A stretch of 64,000 nt of DNA from an uncultured Dehalococcoidia bacterium (GCA_958296225.1 OY282456.1:3904853-3968852), one strand, 5' to 3'. Positions 18,522 through 31,884 are shown, counted from the stretch's first letter. Notes: generated from the sequence alone by a model not told the origin. Numbers and translations are program-made.

Positions 18522-19682
18522 ATGGCAATAATGCAGCGCTATGGCAGGTACTTTGTCGGAGCGGTCGCCATGCTGGCATTGGCGGCCGTGCTGGCTTGCG
18601 GCGGGCGGGAGCCCCCGGTTCCCGCCCCGCCCGCCGCAACGGCGACGCCGTCCCCAACCGCGGCCGCCCCCACCGCGCCGGCCGCGACCGAGGCGGTATC
18701 CGGCGCCGGCCCGGCCGGACGCCTCGGCATTGTAAAAGGTCGGGGCGTCCTGATCTGCGCCAGCAACAACACCGTCGCCGGTTTCGGCTACGTCAACGAC
18801 GCCGGCAACACCGTCGGCTTTGACGCTGACCTGTGCCGCGCCGTGGCCGCCGCCGTGCTGGGCAGCCCCGACGCCGTGGAGTTTCGCCCCGTCACCGCCG
18901 CCGAGCGCGGCCCCACGATACAGTCCGGCGAAGTGGATATGATGTCCAACACCACCACCTGGACCACCTCCCGCAACGCGCAATGGGGCAACTTCGCGCC
19001 CACGATGTTCTATGACGGACAGGGGTTTATGGCGCCGGCCGGCCTGGGCATTTCCAGCATTATGGAACTGGACAACGCGGCGGTCTGCGTGCTGCAAGGC
19101 ACCACTACCGAGCTGAATTTGCAGGACTTCATCAACCAGAACAACCTGAACATTGCCGTCTCAACCTTTGCTGACGACATTGCCACTGATGAAGCCTACC
19201 GCAGCGGCCAGTGCGATGCTCTGACTACCGACCGCTCCGGGCTGGTCAGCACGCGCTCCGGTTTTGAGAACCCCGATGCGCATATCATCCTGCCCGGCAC
19301 CATTTCCGAGGAACCGCTGGGGCCGCTGGTTCCTCACGGCGATGAGCAGTGGTACGACATCGTTACTGCGGTAATGGCGATCCTCATCTACGCTGAAGCC
19401 TACGGCGTTGCCGCCGACAACGTTCCCGCCGCCCCCACCGGCAACACCGCCGTGGACCGGCTGTTCGGACTGGAAGGCTCCTGGGGGCAGGGCGACCTGG
19501 GGCTGGAGGACACCGTGGCCCAGGACATCATCCGCGCCGTCGGCAACTACGGCGAGATTTACGACCGCCACCTGACGCCGCTGGGCCTGGAACGGGAAGG
19601 CAGCCGCAACGCCCTGTGGTCGGCCGCCCCTTGCGCCGGCTGTCCCAAAGGCGGCCAGATTTACGCCGCGCCGCTGCGTTAG
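18522..19682 (+). CDS. aapJ: Amino-acid ABC transporter substrate-binding lipoprotein 2 (AapJ type)
   Basis: A 386-residue paralogue of the preceding lipoprotein. The lipobox is LAAVLAC with Cys26, followed by a Pro/Ala/Thr-rich linker without the PTAMA repeats. The binding domain from GVLICASNN is nearly identical to copy 1 (GFDADLCRAVAAAVLG, SGEVDMMSNTTTWTTSRNAQWG, EEPLGPLVPHGDEQWYD). The C-terminal Cys pair is CAGCPKGGQ. I placed the start at the ATG at 18522 because the signal peptide begins there. Differences from copy 1 cluster in linker and surface segments, which suggests altered ligand preference or simple dosage. Confidence 0.9.
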   Translation: MAIMQRYGRYFVGAVAMLALAAVLACGGREPPVPAPPAATATPSPTAAAPTAPAATEAVSGAGPAGRLGIVKGRGVLICASNNTVAGFGYVNDAGNTVGFDADLCRAVAAAVLGSPDAVEFRPVTAAERGPTIQSGEVDMMSNTTTWTTSRNAQWGNFAPTMFYDGQGFMAPAGLGISSIMELDNAAVCVLQGTTTELNLQDFINQNNLNIAVSTFADDIATDEAYRSGQCDALTTDRSGLVSTRSGFENPDAHIILPGTISEEPLGPLVPHGDEQWYDIVTAVMAILIYAEAYGVAADNVPAAPTGNTAVDRLFGLEGSWGQGDLGLEDTVAQDIIRAVGNYGEIYDRHLTPLGLEREGSRNALWSAAPCAGCPKGGQIYAAPLR

Positions 19683-19722
19683 GCGCCCCCCCATATACCC
19701 TATCAGCGGAGAAAGAATCGGA

Positions 19723-20856
19723 ATGAAAAAGCAGTATCTCCATTATATCGCCGGCGCGGCGGCGCTGCTGGCGCTGACGCTGGCGGCGGCCTGTACGCAA
19801 CAGGAAACGCCGGCGCCGCCGCCGGCGACACCTTCCGGGGAAGCCGTGGCCGCGTCGCCGGCCGCCGAGGCCGTAGCGGCCACGGCTCAGGAGGGCCGGC
19901 TGGCCGCCGTGCGCAGCCGGGGCCGCCTGATTTGCGCCAGCAACAACGCCATTCCCGGCTTTGGCTATCTTGACGAGGGCAACAACGTGGGGTTTGACGT
20001 TGACCTGTGCCGCGCCGTCGCCGCCGCCGTGCTGGGCGCCGCCGCCGACGTTGAGGTGCGCCCGGTTACCGCCACCGAAATGGGGGCTACCCTCCAGTCC
20101 GGCGAAGTCGATATGCTGGCCCGCACCGTAACCGTAACCACCTCCCGCGAAACCCAATGGGGCAACTTTGCCCAGACGATGTACTACGACGGCCAGGGCT
20201 TTATCGTGCGCCAGGCCGACGGGCTGACCGGCGCGCAGGAACTGGCCGGGGCCACCGTCTGCGTAACCCAGGGCACCACCACCGAACTGAACCTGCAAGA
20301 CTTTTCCAACCTCTACGACCTGGGCATCACCGCCAAAACCTTTGAGCGCACCGACGTGGCCGTGGACGCCTACCGCAACGGCCAGTGCGACGCCTTCACC
20401 ACCGACCACTCCGGGCTGTACGCCTATCGCAGCGGCTTTGAGGATAAGGATGAACACATCGTCCTGCCCGACACCATCTCCGAGGAACCCCTGGGGCCCG
20501 GCGTGCCCCACGGCGATGAGCAGTGGTACGACATCGTGAAAGCGGTAATGGCCATCATCATCTACGCCGAAGCCTACGGCGTAACCTCAGACACCGTGCC
20601 GGCCGCCAAAACCGGCAACTCCGCCGTGGACCGGCTGTTCGGACTGGAAGGCTCCTGGGGCCAGACCGACCTGGGCCTCAGCCCAACTGCCGCCCAGGAC
20701 GTCATCCGCGCCGTGGGCAACTACGGCGAGATTTACGACCGCTACATGGCCCCCCTGGGCCTGGTGCGGGAAGGCGGACGCAACGCCCTGTGGCCCACCG
20801 CGCCCTGCGCCGACTGCCCCAAAGGCGGGCAGCTCTATTCCATACCCCTGCGCTAA
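19723..20856 (+). CDS. aapJ: Amino-acid ABC transporter substrate-binding lipoprotein 3 (AapJ type)
   Basis: A 377-residue third paralogue. The lipobox is LTLAAAC with Cys24, with a short Ala/Pro linker. The binding domain (RLICASNNAIPGFGY, GFDVDLCRAVAAAVLG, SGEVDMLARTVTVTTSRETQWG, HGDEQWYDIV) is more divergent than copies 1 and 2 are from each other, notably in the central ligand region (FVERTDVAVD-like segment and YAYRSGFEDKDEH). GGAGAAAGAATCGGA precedes the ATG only 40 bases after copy 2, so copies 2 and 3 are probably co-transcribed. It is the last gene before the CRISPR leader. Confidence 0.9.
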   Translation: MKKQYLHYIAGAAALLALTLAAACTQQETPAPPPATPSGEAVAASPAAEAVAATAQEGRLAAVRSRGRLICASNNAIPGFGYLDEGNNVGFDVDLCRAVAAAVLGAAADVEVRPVTATEMGATLQSGEVDMLARTVTVTTSRETQWGNFAQTMYYDGQGFIVRQADGLTGAQELAGATVCVTQGTTTELNLQDFSNLYDLGITAKTFERTDVAVDAYRNGQCDAFTTDHSGLYAYRSGFEDKDEHIVLPDTISEEPLGPGVPHGDEQWYDIVKAVMAIIIYAEAYGVTSDTVPAAKTGNSAVDRLFGLEGSWGQTDLGLSPTAAQDVIRAVGNYGEIYDRYMAPLGLVREGGRNALWPTAPCADCPKGGQLYSIPLR

Positions 20857-21268
20857 CCGCCCAACTCCCGCCGCCCTTCCGCCCCCGCCGGTTTTTACCG
20901 GGATAGATTTGCCGGGATAGAATAGACTGGATAAACAGGATTTGCCGGTTCCGCAATCCTGAAATCCGGTTTATACTGCGCGCGCAGGGACAGACCCGGC
21001 GGCAAGCGGCCCTGACCGCCGGCAACATGAAGGAACCGGGCCCACCGCAAAAGCCGTTCGCGCCGGCGCCGCTGGCGGTGAACCGCCGGGCCGCCGCAAC
21101 TTAACAACCGAATAACCCGGCGCTTCCCGGCCGCCGGCCACGTCCGCCGGCCGGAAGGACTCAAACAGCTGTGGACACCGCCGGGGTGTATCTGGTAAGA
21201 TGCGGCTACCGGCGCAGCATCATTCCTTTGGCAAATATAGTGGCAGGGTCACTATCAAAACGCCAAGG
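20857..21268 (+). promoter_or_regulatory. CRISPR leader region, no gene
   Basis: This 412-base non-coding stretch separates the third binding-protein gene from the first repeat. The array's polarity (see the array entry) places the leader here. It contains a good promoter at 21172-21201 and GC-rich inverted repeats upstream (for example CCGCCGGCCACGTCCGCCGG near 21131). New spacers should be added at 21269. I see no cas gene and no clear IHF-type site. Confidence 0.65.
21172..21201 (+). promoter_or_regulatory. Candidate promoter for the CRISPR transcript
   Basis: TGGACA (21172-21177, five of six to TTGACA) and TAAGAT (21196-21201, four of six to TATAAT) are separated by 18 bases. TGG directly before the -10 gives an extended -10. 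The predicted start is about 60 bases before the first repeat, the usual place in a type I-E leader. Confidence 0.55.
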
Positions 21269-24200
21269 GGTTCCCCCGCACACGCGGGGATAGTCCCGAT
21301 TCCGCCGCGCCGGGCACAATATGCGCTTGGGTTCCCCCGCACACGCGGGGATAGTCCGTTCGTCACAGCCTTCTCCTGAGCCCCCGTTGCGGTTCCCCCG
21401 CACACGCGGGGATAGTCCCCGGAGGTTGCCGCCGGCAGTGCCAGCCCGAACGGTTCCCCCGCACACGCGGGGATAGTCCGCGTCATACGGTTTTCTGCTC
21501 ACCGGCGATGTCGGTTCCCCCGCACACGCGGGGATAGTCCTAGCCAGCCCTCCCTAATCGGGCAAACGTTTGAGGTTCCCCCGCACACGCGGGGATAGTC
21601 CGGCTATCTCCACTGAGCCCGTATTCCCGCCGCCGGTTCCCCCGCACACGCGGGGATAGTCCGACTTCAAGACGGCGCCGTTCCTCTTCGCTAACGGTTC
21701 CCCCGCACACGCGGGGATAGTCCTGGTACGCGCGCAGTCCGTCGTATTCCCGATTCGGTTCCCCCGCACACGCGGGGATAGTCCGCCACGCAGTGCCAGG
21801 CCAGCGTTCCGGGCTGAGGTTCCCCCGCACACGCGGGGATAGTCCGCGCCAACTCCCGTTGCCCATCGTCCACGTCCGGGTTCCCCCGCACACGCGGGGA
21901 TAGTCCCCAGCATATTTATCAACTCATGGCACGGGGGCAGGTTCCCCCGCACACGCGGGGATAGTCCTTAAGCCGGCCGGCCGGCTGACCGGGAGGGCTG
22001 GGTTCCCCCGCACACGCGGGGATAGTCCTTGTCAGAGTGGAGGTCGTCCCGGTCTGCCGGAGGTTCCCCCGCACACGCGGGGATAGTCCCTGGGATGACA
22101 TCGCGGCCAGTCTGCAGACCGCGGTTCCCCCGCACACGCGGGGATAGTCCATACTCTGTGCTTTCCACCACCAGGGATACGGTGGTTCCCCCGCACACGC
22201 GGGGATAGTCCGCTGAACCCGGTCGCAATCATGGGCACCAGAAAGGTTCCCCCGCACACGCGGGGATAGTCCGTATGGCTGCTCCACGCCGCACCAAATT
22301 GCAGGGGTTCCCCCGCACACGCGGGGATAGTCCGCCATTCAAATAGCCGTCGGGATGTTGGGGTAGGGTTCCCCCGCACACGCGGGGATAGTCCGGCCAG
22401 GCAATTCGTCGTTGCGACACATGATGCGGTTCCCCCGCACACGCGGGGATAGTCCGCCTACGCTGGGGTCGGCGGGGCCCTTGCCGGCGGTTCCCCCGCA
22501 CACGCGGGGATAGTCCCCAGATAGACGCCTCGACCTGGTACGACGACGAGGTTCCCCCGCACACGCGGGGATAGTCCGGAGCATCCAAATGTCAACCACT
22601 CTCACCGTGAGGTTCCCCCGCACACGCGGGGATAGTCCTGGGCTTATGATGGGCCCGACACGTCGCCCCTGGGTTCCCCCGCACACGCGGGGATAGTCCC
22701 CGGGCAACGTCAGAGAGGACGACGAATCAGGCGGTTCCCCCGCACACGCGGGGATAGTCCGGGTTCCAAAATCGGTTACAGGTATCGCCAGTAGGTTCCC
22801 CCGCACACGCGGGGATAGTCCGCCATTTTTGACACTCGCCGGATGCGCGCGGCAGGTTCCCCCGCACACGCGGGGATAGTCCGTGAGGGTTCCGCCAATT
22901 CCCAGGGGCGAGGTTGGTTCCCCCGCACACGCGGGGATAGTCCCCGATTGGCCAGGCCGCCGCGGCGGATGCGCTGGGTTCCCCCGCACACGCGGGGATA
23001 GTCCGTAATGCCTTTGCCAACATCAGGTCCTCGTGCCGGTTCCCCCGCACACGCGGGGATAGTCCATGGACAGCCATAGGCGCAGCCTATGACGCTATGG
23101 TTCCCCCGCACACGCGGGGATAGTCCTCCGGCGCCATCTCCATGCGTCAGCCGGGGACGGGTTCCCCCGCACACGCGGGGATAGTCCCGGGTCCAACTTC
23201 CGAAGGTCGGCCCAGCATTCGGTTCCCCCGCACACGCGGGGATAGTCCGATGGCGGCCGCCGGGGTGGGGACAATCGCGCCGGTTCCCCCGCACACGCGG
23301 GGATAGTCCTGTAATGCTCGTCGTGGCAACAGGCGTGGATAGGGTTCCCCCGCACACGCGGGGATAGTCCTGTCAGCGTCAGGCGCGATGCTGGCGATTG
23401 CAAGGTTCCCCCGCACACGCGGGGATAGTCCTATCCGCTCCGGCGGTTCTGGAGGCAGCATTGCGGTTCCCCCGCACACGCGGGGATAGTCCCATCGTTA
23501 GGCAAGCAACCGGATTCCAGGATGGGGTTCCCCCGCACACGCGGGGATAGTCCTCACTTTGCCGATAGATTATCAGCTCTACCGAGGGTTCCCCCGCACA
23601 CGCGGGGATAGTCCGCAAATTGGAACGCTACGAACCTACAGCAGGCGGGTTCCCCCGCACACGCGGGGATAGTCCCAGCAGCAAGGGCATCAGCGCCGCC
23701 GCGGCCGTGGTTCCCCCGCACACGCGGGGATAGTCCGTGGGCGGCCCGCCGTTGCGTCCGGGCCCGGTCGGTTCCCCCGCACACGCGGGGATAGTCCCAA
23801 AACGGGCGATTTTTTTGCCGCTCTATTGTGGGTTCCCCCGCACACGCGGGGATAGTCCCTGCTACGCGGAAGTAACGACCCGGCGAATTCAGGTTCCCCC
23901 GCACACGCGGGGATAGTCCTCTCGACAGACCATTGATTCATCACGTTGTGAGGGTTCCCCCGCACACGCGGGGATAGTCCTGCGACATCTACCCCGAAAT
24001 GCCGGATGATGAGGGTTCCCCCGCACACGCGGGGATAGTCCCTGCGAACACTGCAACGAGTTTTTCCCCTTCACGGTTCCCCCGCACACGCGGGGATAGT
24101 CCGGTTGATTGACTAACCCACCACCCCAAGCAAGGGGTTCCCCCGCACACGCGGGGATAGTCCGAGCCGGCAACTCCTCCCGCTGCTCAGGCCGCAGGTT

Positions 24201-27200
24201 CCCCCGCACACGCGGGGATAGTCCGAAATCCTGCAATTCCCGACTGGCGGCGGTAGCGGTTCCCCCGCACACGCGGGGATAGTCCTTCCCCGATTTGCTG
24301 GCAGATTTGCTTGCCTGCGGTTCCCCCGCACACGCGGGGATAGTCCTCGTTACCTCGGTATCCAGCGCGATGTCCAGCGGGTTCCCCCGCACACGCGGGG
24401 ATAGTCCCTGCTCCCGGCAGACCGCCATCGCCTCCGCATAGGGTTCCCCCGCACACGCGGGGATAGTCCCCGGATGATGGACGAGTGGGACGACACCGCC
24501 GAGGTTCCCCCGCACACGCGGGGATAGTCCCCAAGAATACCGGGAATGCCAGATTAGCGTACCGGTTCCCCCGCACACGCGGGGATAGTCCCGCCCCGGA
24601 CGGTATCCGACGGCAACGCCGCCGGGTTCCCCCGCACACGCGGGGATAGTCCCCCGATACCAACACGAACCCGGAGGACACGATGGGTTCCCCCGCACAC
24701 GCGGGGATAGTCCGTTCGTAGGCCGCGCAATCTTTCGCGGGTTCGTGGTTCCCCCGCACACGCGGGGATAGTCCCAAAACTACCCGCCGCCGCAAGACCG
24801 AACCCGGGGTTCCCCCGCACACGCGGGGATAGTCCGTTGGTAGGGGTGATTCCTTGCCCGCGAAAACTGGTTCCCCCGCACACGCGGGGATAGTCCGCCG
24901 GTGATGGCATCCCAGTCGTTCGGACGCCAGGTTCCCCCGCACACGCGGGGATAGTCCCCGCAGTTAGCGCATAGCAGGCCGGCGGCGTGCGGTTCCCCCG
25001 CACACGCGGGGATAGTCCGTCAGCGGTAGCGCAACCCGATGCGCCCGCCTTGGTTCCCCCGCACACGCGGGGATAGTCCTCTGGCAGCCGCTTTACCAGC
25101 GGCAACAGCCGGGGTTCCCCCGCACACGCGGGGATAGTCCCGCCGGCCAGCGCGATAGAGGGCGCGGCGGCGTGGTTCCCCCGCACACGCGGGGATAGTC
25201 CTGTCCTTTTCGTGCGTATAGCGGTTGCCGCGGTGGTTCCCCCGCACACGCGGGGATAGTCCCACGCTGATGGCGCCCACCCGCGCAATGCCGTCGGTTC
25301 CCCCGCACACGCGGGGATAGTCCCTATGACCGAACGCGAAAAGCCGGTTGACGCCGGGTTCCCCCGCACACGCGGGGATAGTCCCCCAATGCAGGCCGGC
25401 CGTACACCACTTGCTTGGGTTCCCCCGCACACGCGGGGATAGTCCCGTCGTTTCTGTCCGTCGCCAGCCCAAACAATCGGTTCCCCCGCACACGCGGGGA
25501 TAGTCCGACCCGACGCCGGCATCGTACCCGGCAAAAGAAGGTTCCCCCGCACACGCGGGGATAGTCCCCTGGGCCTGCCAGCGCGCTTCGCTGATGAGGT
25601 GGTTCCCCCGCACACGCGGGGATAGTCCCGCGCCGCCGGTATGCAGCAGGCGGCAAGGCGGGGTTCCCCCGCACACGCGGGGATAGTCCCCGATGCCGAG
25701 TCGAGTGGTTATAGTTGGACAAGGTTCCCCCGCACACGCGGGGATAGTCCTATACTGGTCTGGCGTCGGGTCCTCGCCCAGTAGGTTCCCCCGCACACGC
25801 GGGGATAGTCCACGGCTCCCAGACCCCGCGTAGAAACTGCGTCGGGTTCCCCCGCACACGCGGGGATAGTCCCGGCCGACCGCAGGCGGGAGTGCCGCGC
25901 CCCGAGGTTCCCCCGCACACGCGGGGATAGTCCCGGGAGGCGTTCAGGGGTTGCCTATCATTCGCTGGTTCCCCCGCACACGCGGGGATAGTCCTCTAGC
26001 GTAATACAAAAGCGTGACGCTAGATTGGGTTCCCCCGCACACGCGGGGATAGTCCTCACATCATCATTTTTCCGAGTTTCCAGTGTGTGGTTCCCCCGCA
26101 CACGCGGGGATAGTCCTGCCCCCGGCGTAGCGCTACGCCGGGGGCAAAAGGTTCCCCCGCACACGCGGGGATAGTCCTACGGGGGCTGCGAAGCGGGCTT
26201 TCGACACGCAGGTTCCCCCGCACACGCGGGGATAGTCCCACGATCTGGACTCCCTGTTCGACATCCGCCCTGGTTCCCCCGCACACGCGGGGATAGTCCC
26301 AACGACCTGGGGCGCTATACCAGGGAGCAGCTGGTTCCCCCGCACACGCGGGGATAGTCCGGCTGCAATCGTAGTCCAGAGCGGGCTATCCCCGGTTCCC
26401 CCGCACACGCGGGGATAGTCCCAGCTCAGCATGAATACGCGCCCCTGCCGCGCCGGTTCCCCCGCACACGCGGGGATAGTCCCCCCTCCAGCAGAGACGC
26501 GGACAGGTCGATATAGGTTCCCCCGCACACGCGGGGATAGTCCTACGCTAGGGCAATGCAGAAGTCAACAGATAATGGTTCCCCCGCACACGCGGGGATA
26601 GTCCGCACCGTAAGGGTCCTGAGCGGCATCCAGCTGGGGTTCCCCCGCACACGCGGGGATAGTCCCTAGGATTATACCAGTGTACGCAAGGCGCAAGGGG
26701 TTCCCCCGCACACGCGGGGATAGTCCGGGTTTGTCGCCGCCGGCCGTGCCGCTAGCTCCGGTTCCCCCGCACACGCGGGGATAGTCCGTTACGAAGTAAA
26801 TTGGCAACGCCGTCCCGGTCGGTTCCCCCGCACACGCGGGGATAGTCCGATGATGCAGCAGCGGATTGTCCGTCCACGGGGGGTTCCCCCGCACACGCGG
26901 GGATAGTCCCGGGGATGATTGACCCGCAGGCCGGGCTGGACTGGTTCCCCCGCACACGCGGGGATAGTCCCCGCCGCTCCCCGCCCCGGATATAGGCCCG
27001 CCCGGTTCCCCCGCACACGCGGGGATAGTCCTTACAGTTCCGCGCGTTTTGCCGCAGTGTTAGAGGTTCCCCCGCACACGCGGGGATAGTCCTACGGCTA
27101 ACACCGGAATCGAATTATCCCGGCCGGTTCCCCCGCACACGCGGGGATAGTCCCCGTAGGCAGCAGCGCGTTAGAGCGGACGCACTGGTTCCCCCGCACA

Positions 27201-30200
27201 CGCGGGGATAGTCCCCGCATCGTCGGATTCTACGATGACATTTATCAGGTTCCCCCGCACACGCGGGGATAGTCCTTGCAGCTCCGGCATCCTGACAGCG
27301 GCAGGGGTGGTTCCCCCGCACACGCGGGGATAGTCCCGCGGCCCAGCGGCCCAGGTGTTCGGCAACGCGGGTTCCCCCGCACACGCGGGGATAGTCCCCA
27401 TGCCACAGCACGCACAAACCAAGTGTTCAGGGTTCCCCCGCACACGCGGGGATAGTCCTTCTACGCGGGCCTGCCAGTCGCAGCGCCATACGGTTCCCCC
27501 GCACACGCGGGGATAGTCCTCAAGGAGGCGATGCAATGCCCATATCCATTACGGTTCCCCCGCACACGCGGGGATAGTCCGCTCCAAGAAGCTCCGGTAG
27601 TTGAACATCTGGTGGTTCCCCCGCACACGCGGGGATAGTCCGTACTCCGCGAGGCGGTGGCAGTTCGAGTGGTTGGTTCCCCCGCACACGCGGGGATAGT
27701 CCTGGCTGGGATGACCTGCAGTATCTACTGGGCGAGGTTCCCCCGCACACGCGGGGATAGTCCTCATCCAGACCATCGCGGTTCTCATTGCCTGGCGGTT
27801 CCCCCGCACACGCGGGGATAGTCCGTGGCGTTCAGTGTGATTTACCAAATCATCTACGGTTCCCCCGCACACGCGGGGATAGTCCTGTCACCCCCTACGA
27901 CCCTACCGACATCGATGAGGTTCCCCCGCACACGCGGGGATAGTCCTTCGGCCGGCGGCTCGGCTACTCGCATCAGCTTGGTTCCCCCGCACACGCGGGG
28001 ATAGTCCTACAGAACGTTTAGGCCGGAACGCCCGTCTATCGGTTCCCCCGCACACGCGGGGATAGTCCGACATCGCTGGGGCTGTCAACCGACCGCCCCC
28101 TGGTTCCCCCGCACACGCGGGGATAGTCCTTTGAGCCAGCGTTTCCGGCGGCAGTGCTAGCAGGTTCCCCCGCACACGCGGGGATAGTCCTTTCGCAGTC
28201 GCTGGTAGGGGCGGGAACGGCGGGGTTCCCCCGCACACGCGGGGATAGTCCGTGCGTCTGCGATTGGACGGACGGATGCCTGATGGTTCCCCCGCACACG
28301 CGGGGATAGTCCCCGTCCAGCACGAAGCCCTCGTTAGCAGCGCTAGGTTCCCCCGCACACGCGGGGATAGTCCTTGACCGATACCCAGTTTTCGGCTTAC
28401 GCCAGCGGTTCCCCCGCACACGCGGGGATAGTCCGGACGAAACTTGCGGCTGGTGTCGCCGCGATGCGGTTCCCCCGCACACGCGGGGATAGTCCCGTCG
28501 CTGGGCATGGTCATCTCCTCCACTAGGCGGTTCCCCCGCACACGCGGGGATAGTCCGCACGAATAAGCGGTATTTAGTGTACATTGATCGGTTCCCCCGC
28601 ACACGCGGGGATAGTCCGACACCGAGGCAGCGGCGTGAGCCGCTGCCTCGGGTTCCCCCGCACACGCGGGGATAGTCCCGACAGGTTGTCGGCGACGAAC
28701 ATAGAGCGGCTGGTTCCCCCGCACACGCGGGGATAGTCCGCCGGCCGATGACAGCAGCCCCGTAGCGGGTCAGGTTCCCCCGCACACGCGGGGATAGTCC
28801 TCTGACCAGCCGATAATAGCTGTCGCCGCCGGAGGTTCCCCCGCACACGCGGGGATAGTCCCTGCGTTCAGAATGACCAGGGGCCCGCCGTGGCGGGTTC
28901 CCCCGCACACGCGGGGATAGTCCCGCCACCGCGCTCTCAAAACCTTCATCCGAGTAGGTTCCCCCGCACACGCGGGGATAGTCCTTACCATTCCGCGTCC
29001 TTCCGTGATCGCTCGGCGGTTCCCCCGCACACGCGGGGATAGTCCTCGACGGGCGAATCTCCGACCGGCAAGTCGGGCGGTTCCCCCGCACACGCGGGGA
29101 TAGTCCTTTGCGGGTAGGGAGCAGGCTCATCTGGTCCTCGGTTCCCCCGCACACGCGGGGATAGTCCCGTTCTCTCTGCCCGAAGCCTGGCCGTGCTGGC
29201 GGTTCCCCCGCACACGCGGGGATAGTCCCCATCGTATCCTCCGTTGGGGTGTAGGCTCGTCGGTTCCCCCGCACACGCGGGGATAGTCCCTGGCAGCTTT
29301 GCCTACCCTGCTGGCGGCGGTGGGTTCCCCCGCACACGCGGGGATAGTCCCCAGCCGTGACCTTGCAGCATCTGCACCACCTCGGTTCCCCCGCACACGC
29401 GGGGATAGTCCCCGACGCAGCAGGGCGGCCATGCCCGCGGCCGTGGTTCCCCCGCACACGCGGGGATAGTCCCAACCTGCGCGCGGTGGGCGACCTGAAC
29501 GCCGAGGTTCCCCCGCACACGCGGGGATAGTCCCTCGTGATGACGCACTACATCCCCCGGCGGAGCGGTTCCCCCGCACACGCGGGGATAGTCCGTTGCC
29601 GAGCCGCTCCTCAGTTGTCGCCAGCAGGGTTCCCCCGCACACGCGGGGATAGTCCTACCCCTATTATGCTGGCGGGGGCGTCGCAAGGGGTTCCCCCGCA
29701 CACGCGGGGATAGTCCCCTTGCCAGCCGACGAACCGGAGTAGGCAGCGCGGTTCCCCCGCACACGCGGGTATAGTCCTCACTGTTCTACCTCCATGTAGC
29801 AGGTGCGGCAGGTTCCCCCGCACACGCGGGTATAGTCCTACGCTAGATATTCACCCAGAGCCTGCGGTCATGGTTCCCCCGCACACGCGGGGATAGTCCT
29901 TTCGTGGCGGCCGGTCACTGCTCCGCTGGCGGGGTTCCCCCGCACACGCGGGGATAGTCCCGACCTATCGCCGGAGTACAGGGATGACTACGAGGTTCCC
30001 CCGCACACGCGGGGATAGTCCCAAAATCTGGTCACCGCACCGGGGGTTGAATCCGGTTCCCCCGCACACGCGGGGATAGTCCGGTTTTTATCGGCGCCAA
30101 TCCCCCGCTGGAGACGGTTCCCCCGCACACGCGGGGATAGTCCGTACAGGTACTACCAGTTTCCCGACATAAGGGAGGTTCCCCCGCACACGCGGGGATA

Positions 30201-31790
30201 GTCCGGTCAAGCGCGCCGGCTCCGCTATCCAGCATCCGGTTCCCCCGCACACGCGGGGATAGTCCGGGCCGGCCAAAGGTAAAGAATCCGCCGGTCTGGG
30301 TTCCCCCGCACACGCGGGGATAGTCCTGTTTTTGTTCCTGCCGTAGTTCAGCTCTCCCAGGTTCCCCCGCACACGCGGGGATAGTCCCTGCAGGTCGTGC
30401 TTTTTGTCGATGTCCAGCCAGGTTCCCCCGCACACGCGGGGATAGTCCCGGACGCCGGCGCCGGTTTTGGCTTGGCCGTGTGGTTCCCCCGCACACGCGG
30501 GGATAGTCCCCAGCGGTTGAAATAGGGCAGCTGCGTTTGAATGGTTCCCCCGCACACGCGGGGATAGTCCCCACGGCATCACCCAGCAGCGCGTTAGCGC
30601 CATGGTTCCCCCGCACACGCGGGGATAGTCCCTTCGGCCAGCCCTTCGGCCATCCTTTCTACGGGGTTCCCCCGCACACGCGGGGATAGTCCTCTCGCCG
30701 CCCACCCACTGGTCGGCGAGCCAGAGGTTCCCCCGCACACGCGGGGATAGTCCTGTATTGCGATTTTCGTTGCCCCCCCGACCGATGGTTCCCCCGCACA
30801 CGCGGGGATAGTCCCTCCGCGACGCCAGACGCGCGATTCCCCGCCTCGGTTCCCCCGCACACGCGGGGATAGTCCTCGCCAGCCGGGTATGCCCTGCTCC
30901 GGTATCACGGTTCCCCCGCACACGCGGGGATAGTCCTATGACCGCTGGAACCACGACGACGCAGACCTCGGTTCCCCCGCACACGCGGGGATAGTCCCGT
31001 CAGCCTGGCGATTTCCCGCCTTTCTGTATCGGTTCCCCCGCACACGCGGGGATAGTCCCCAGGTTTAGGGCGGTCGTGTCTTTCGCTGCCAGGTTCCCCC
31101 GCACACGCGGGGATAGTCCGAACACCTATCACGTTGGCGATGCGCTGGGATGGGTTCCCCCGCACACGCGGGGATAGTCCAATGACCGCTTTGGCCAGGC
31201 CCAAACGGTTGTCGGTTCCCCCGCACACGCGGGGATAGTCCGGATGCATCATGATTGAAACGCCATCCACCGTAGGTTCCCCCGCACACGCGGGGATAGT
31301 CCGGATACTGGCGGATGTACAGGCTGAACGTGGCTGGTTCCCCCGCACACGCGGGGATAGTCCTGCCGGCGTCCTGACTTACGGGCGGGCCGGCCAGGTT
31401 CCCCCGCACACGCGGGGATAGTCCGATTGGTAAAATCGTCGCTGCAAAACCCTTTACGGTTCCCCCGCACACGCGGGGATAGTCCAGGCGGTGGTTGACA
31501 TCGCCTTTATCGTAGTGTGGTTCCCCCGCACACGCGGGGATAGTCCGTAATAAACAGTATCGTGGCCCAGCACGGGAGCGGTTCCCCCGCACACGCGGGG
31601 ATAGTCCGTAGGGTTGCTCCACGCCGCACCAAATTGCAGGGGTTCCCCCGCACACGCGGGGATAGTCCATGCTCGTCCGGGCATTGGGCATAGTGCCAGT
31701 CGGTTCCCCCGCACACGCGGGGATAGTCCTGTCCATTGACAACACGCCTTGCGGCTATCCCGGGTTCCCCCGCACACGCGGGGATAGTCC

Positions 31791-31884
31791 TAGTATCATC
31801 GTGGTTTTACATCGTCAAAGCGAGGTTCCCCCGCACACGCGGGGATAGTCCTAGTATCATCGTGGTTTTACATCGTCAAAGCGA
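31791..31884 (+). repeat. Adjacent identical CRISPR spacers
   Basis: Spacers 31791-31823 and 31852-31884 are identical (both begin TAGTATCATCGTGG). They flank one repeat, which indicates duplication of one repeat-spacer unit by slippage or recombination. Confidence 0.95.
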
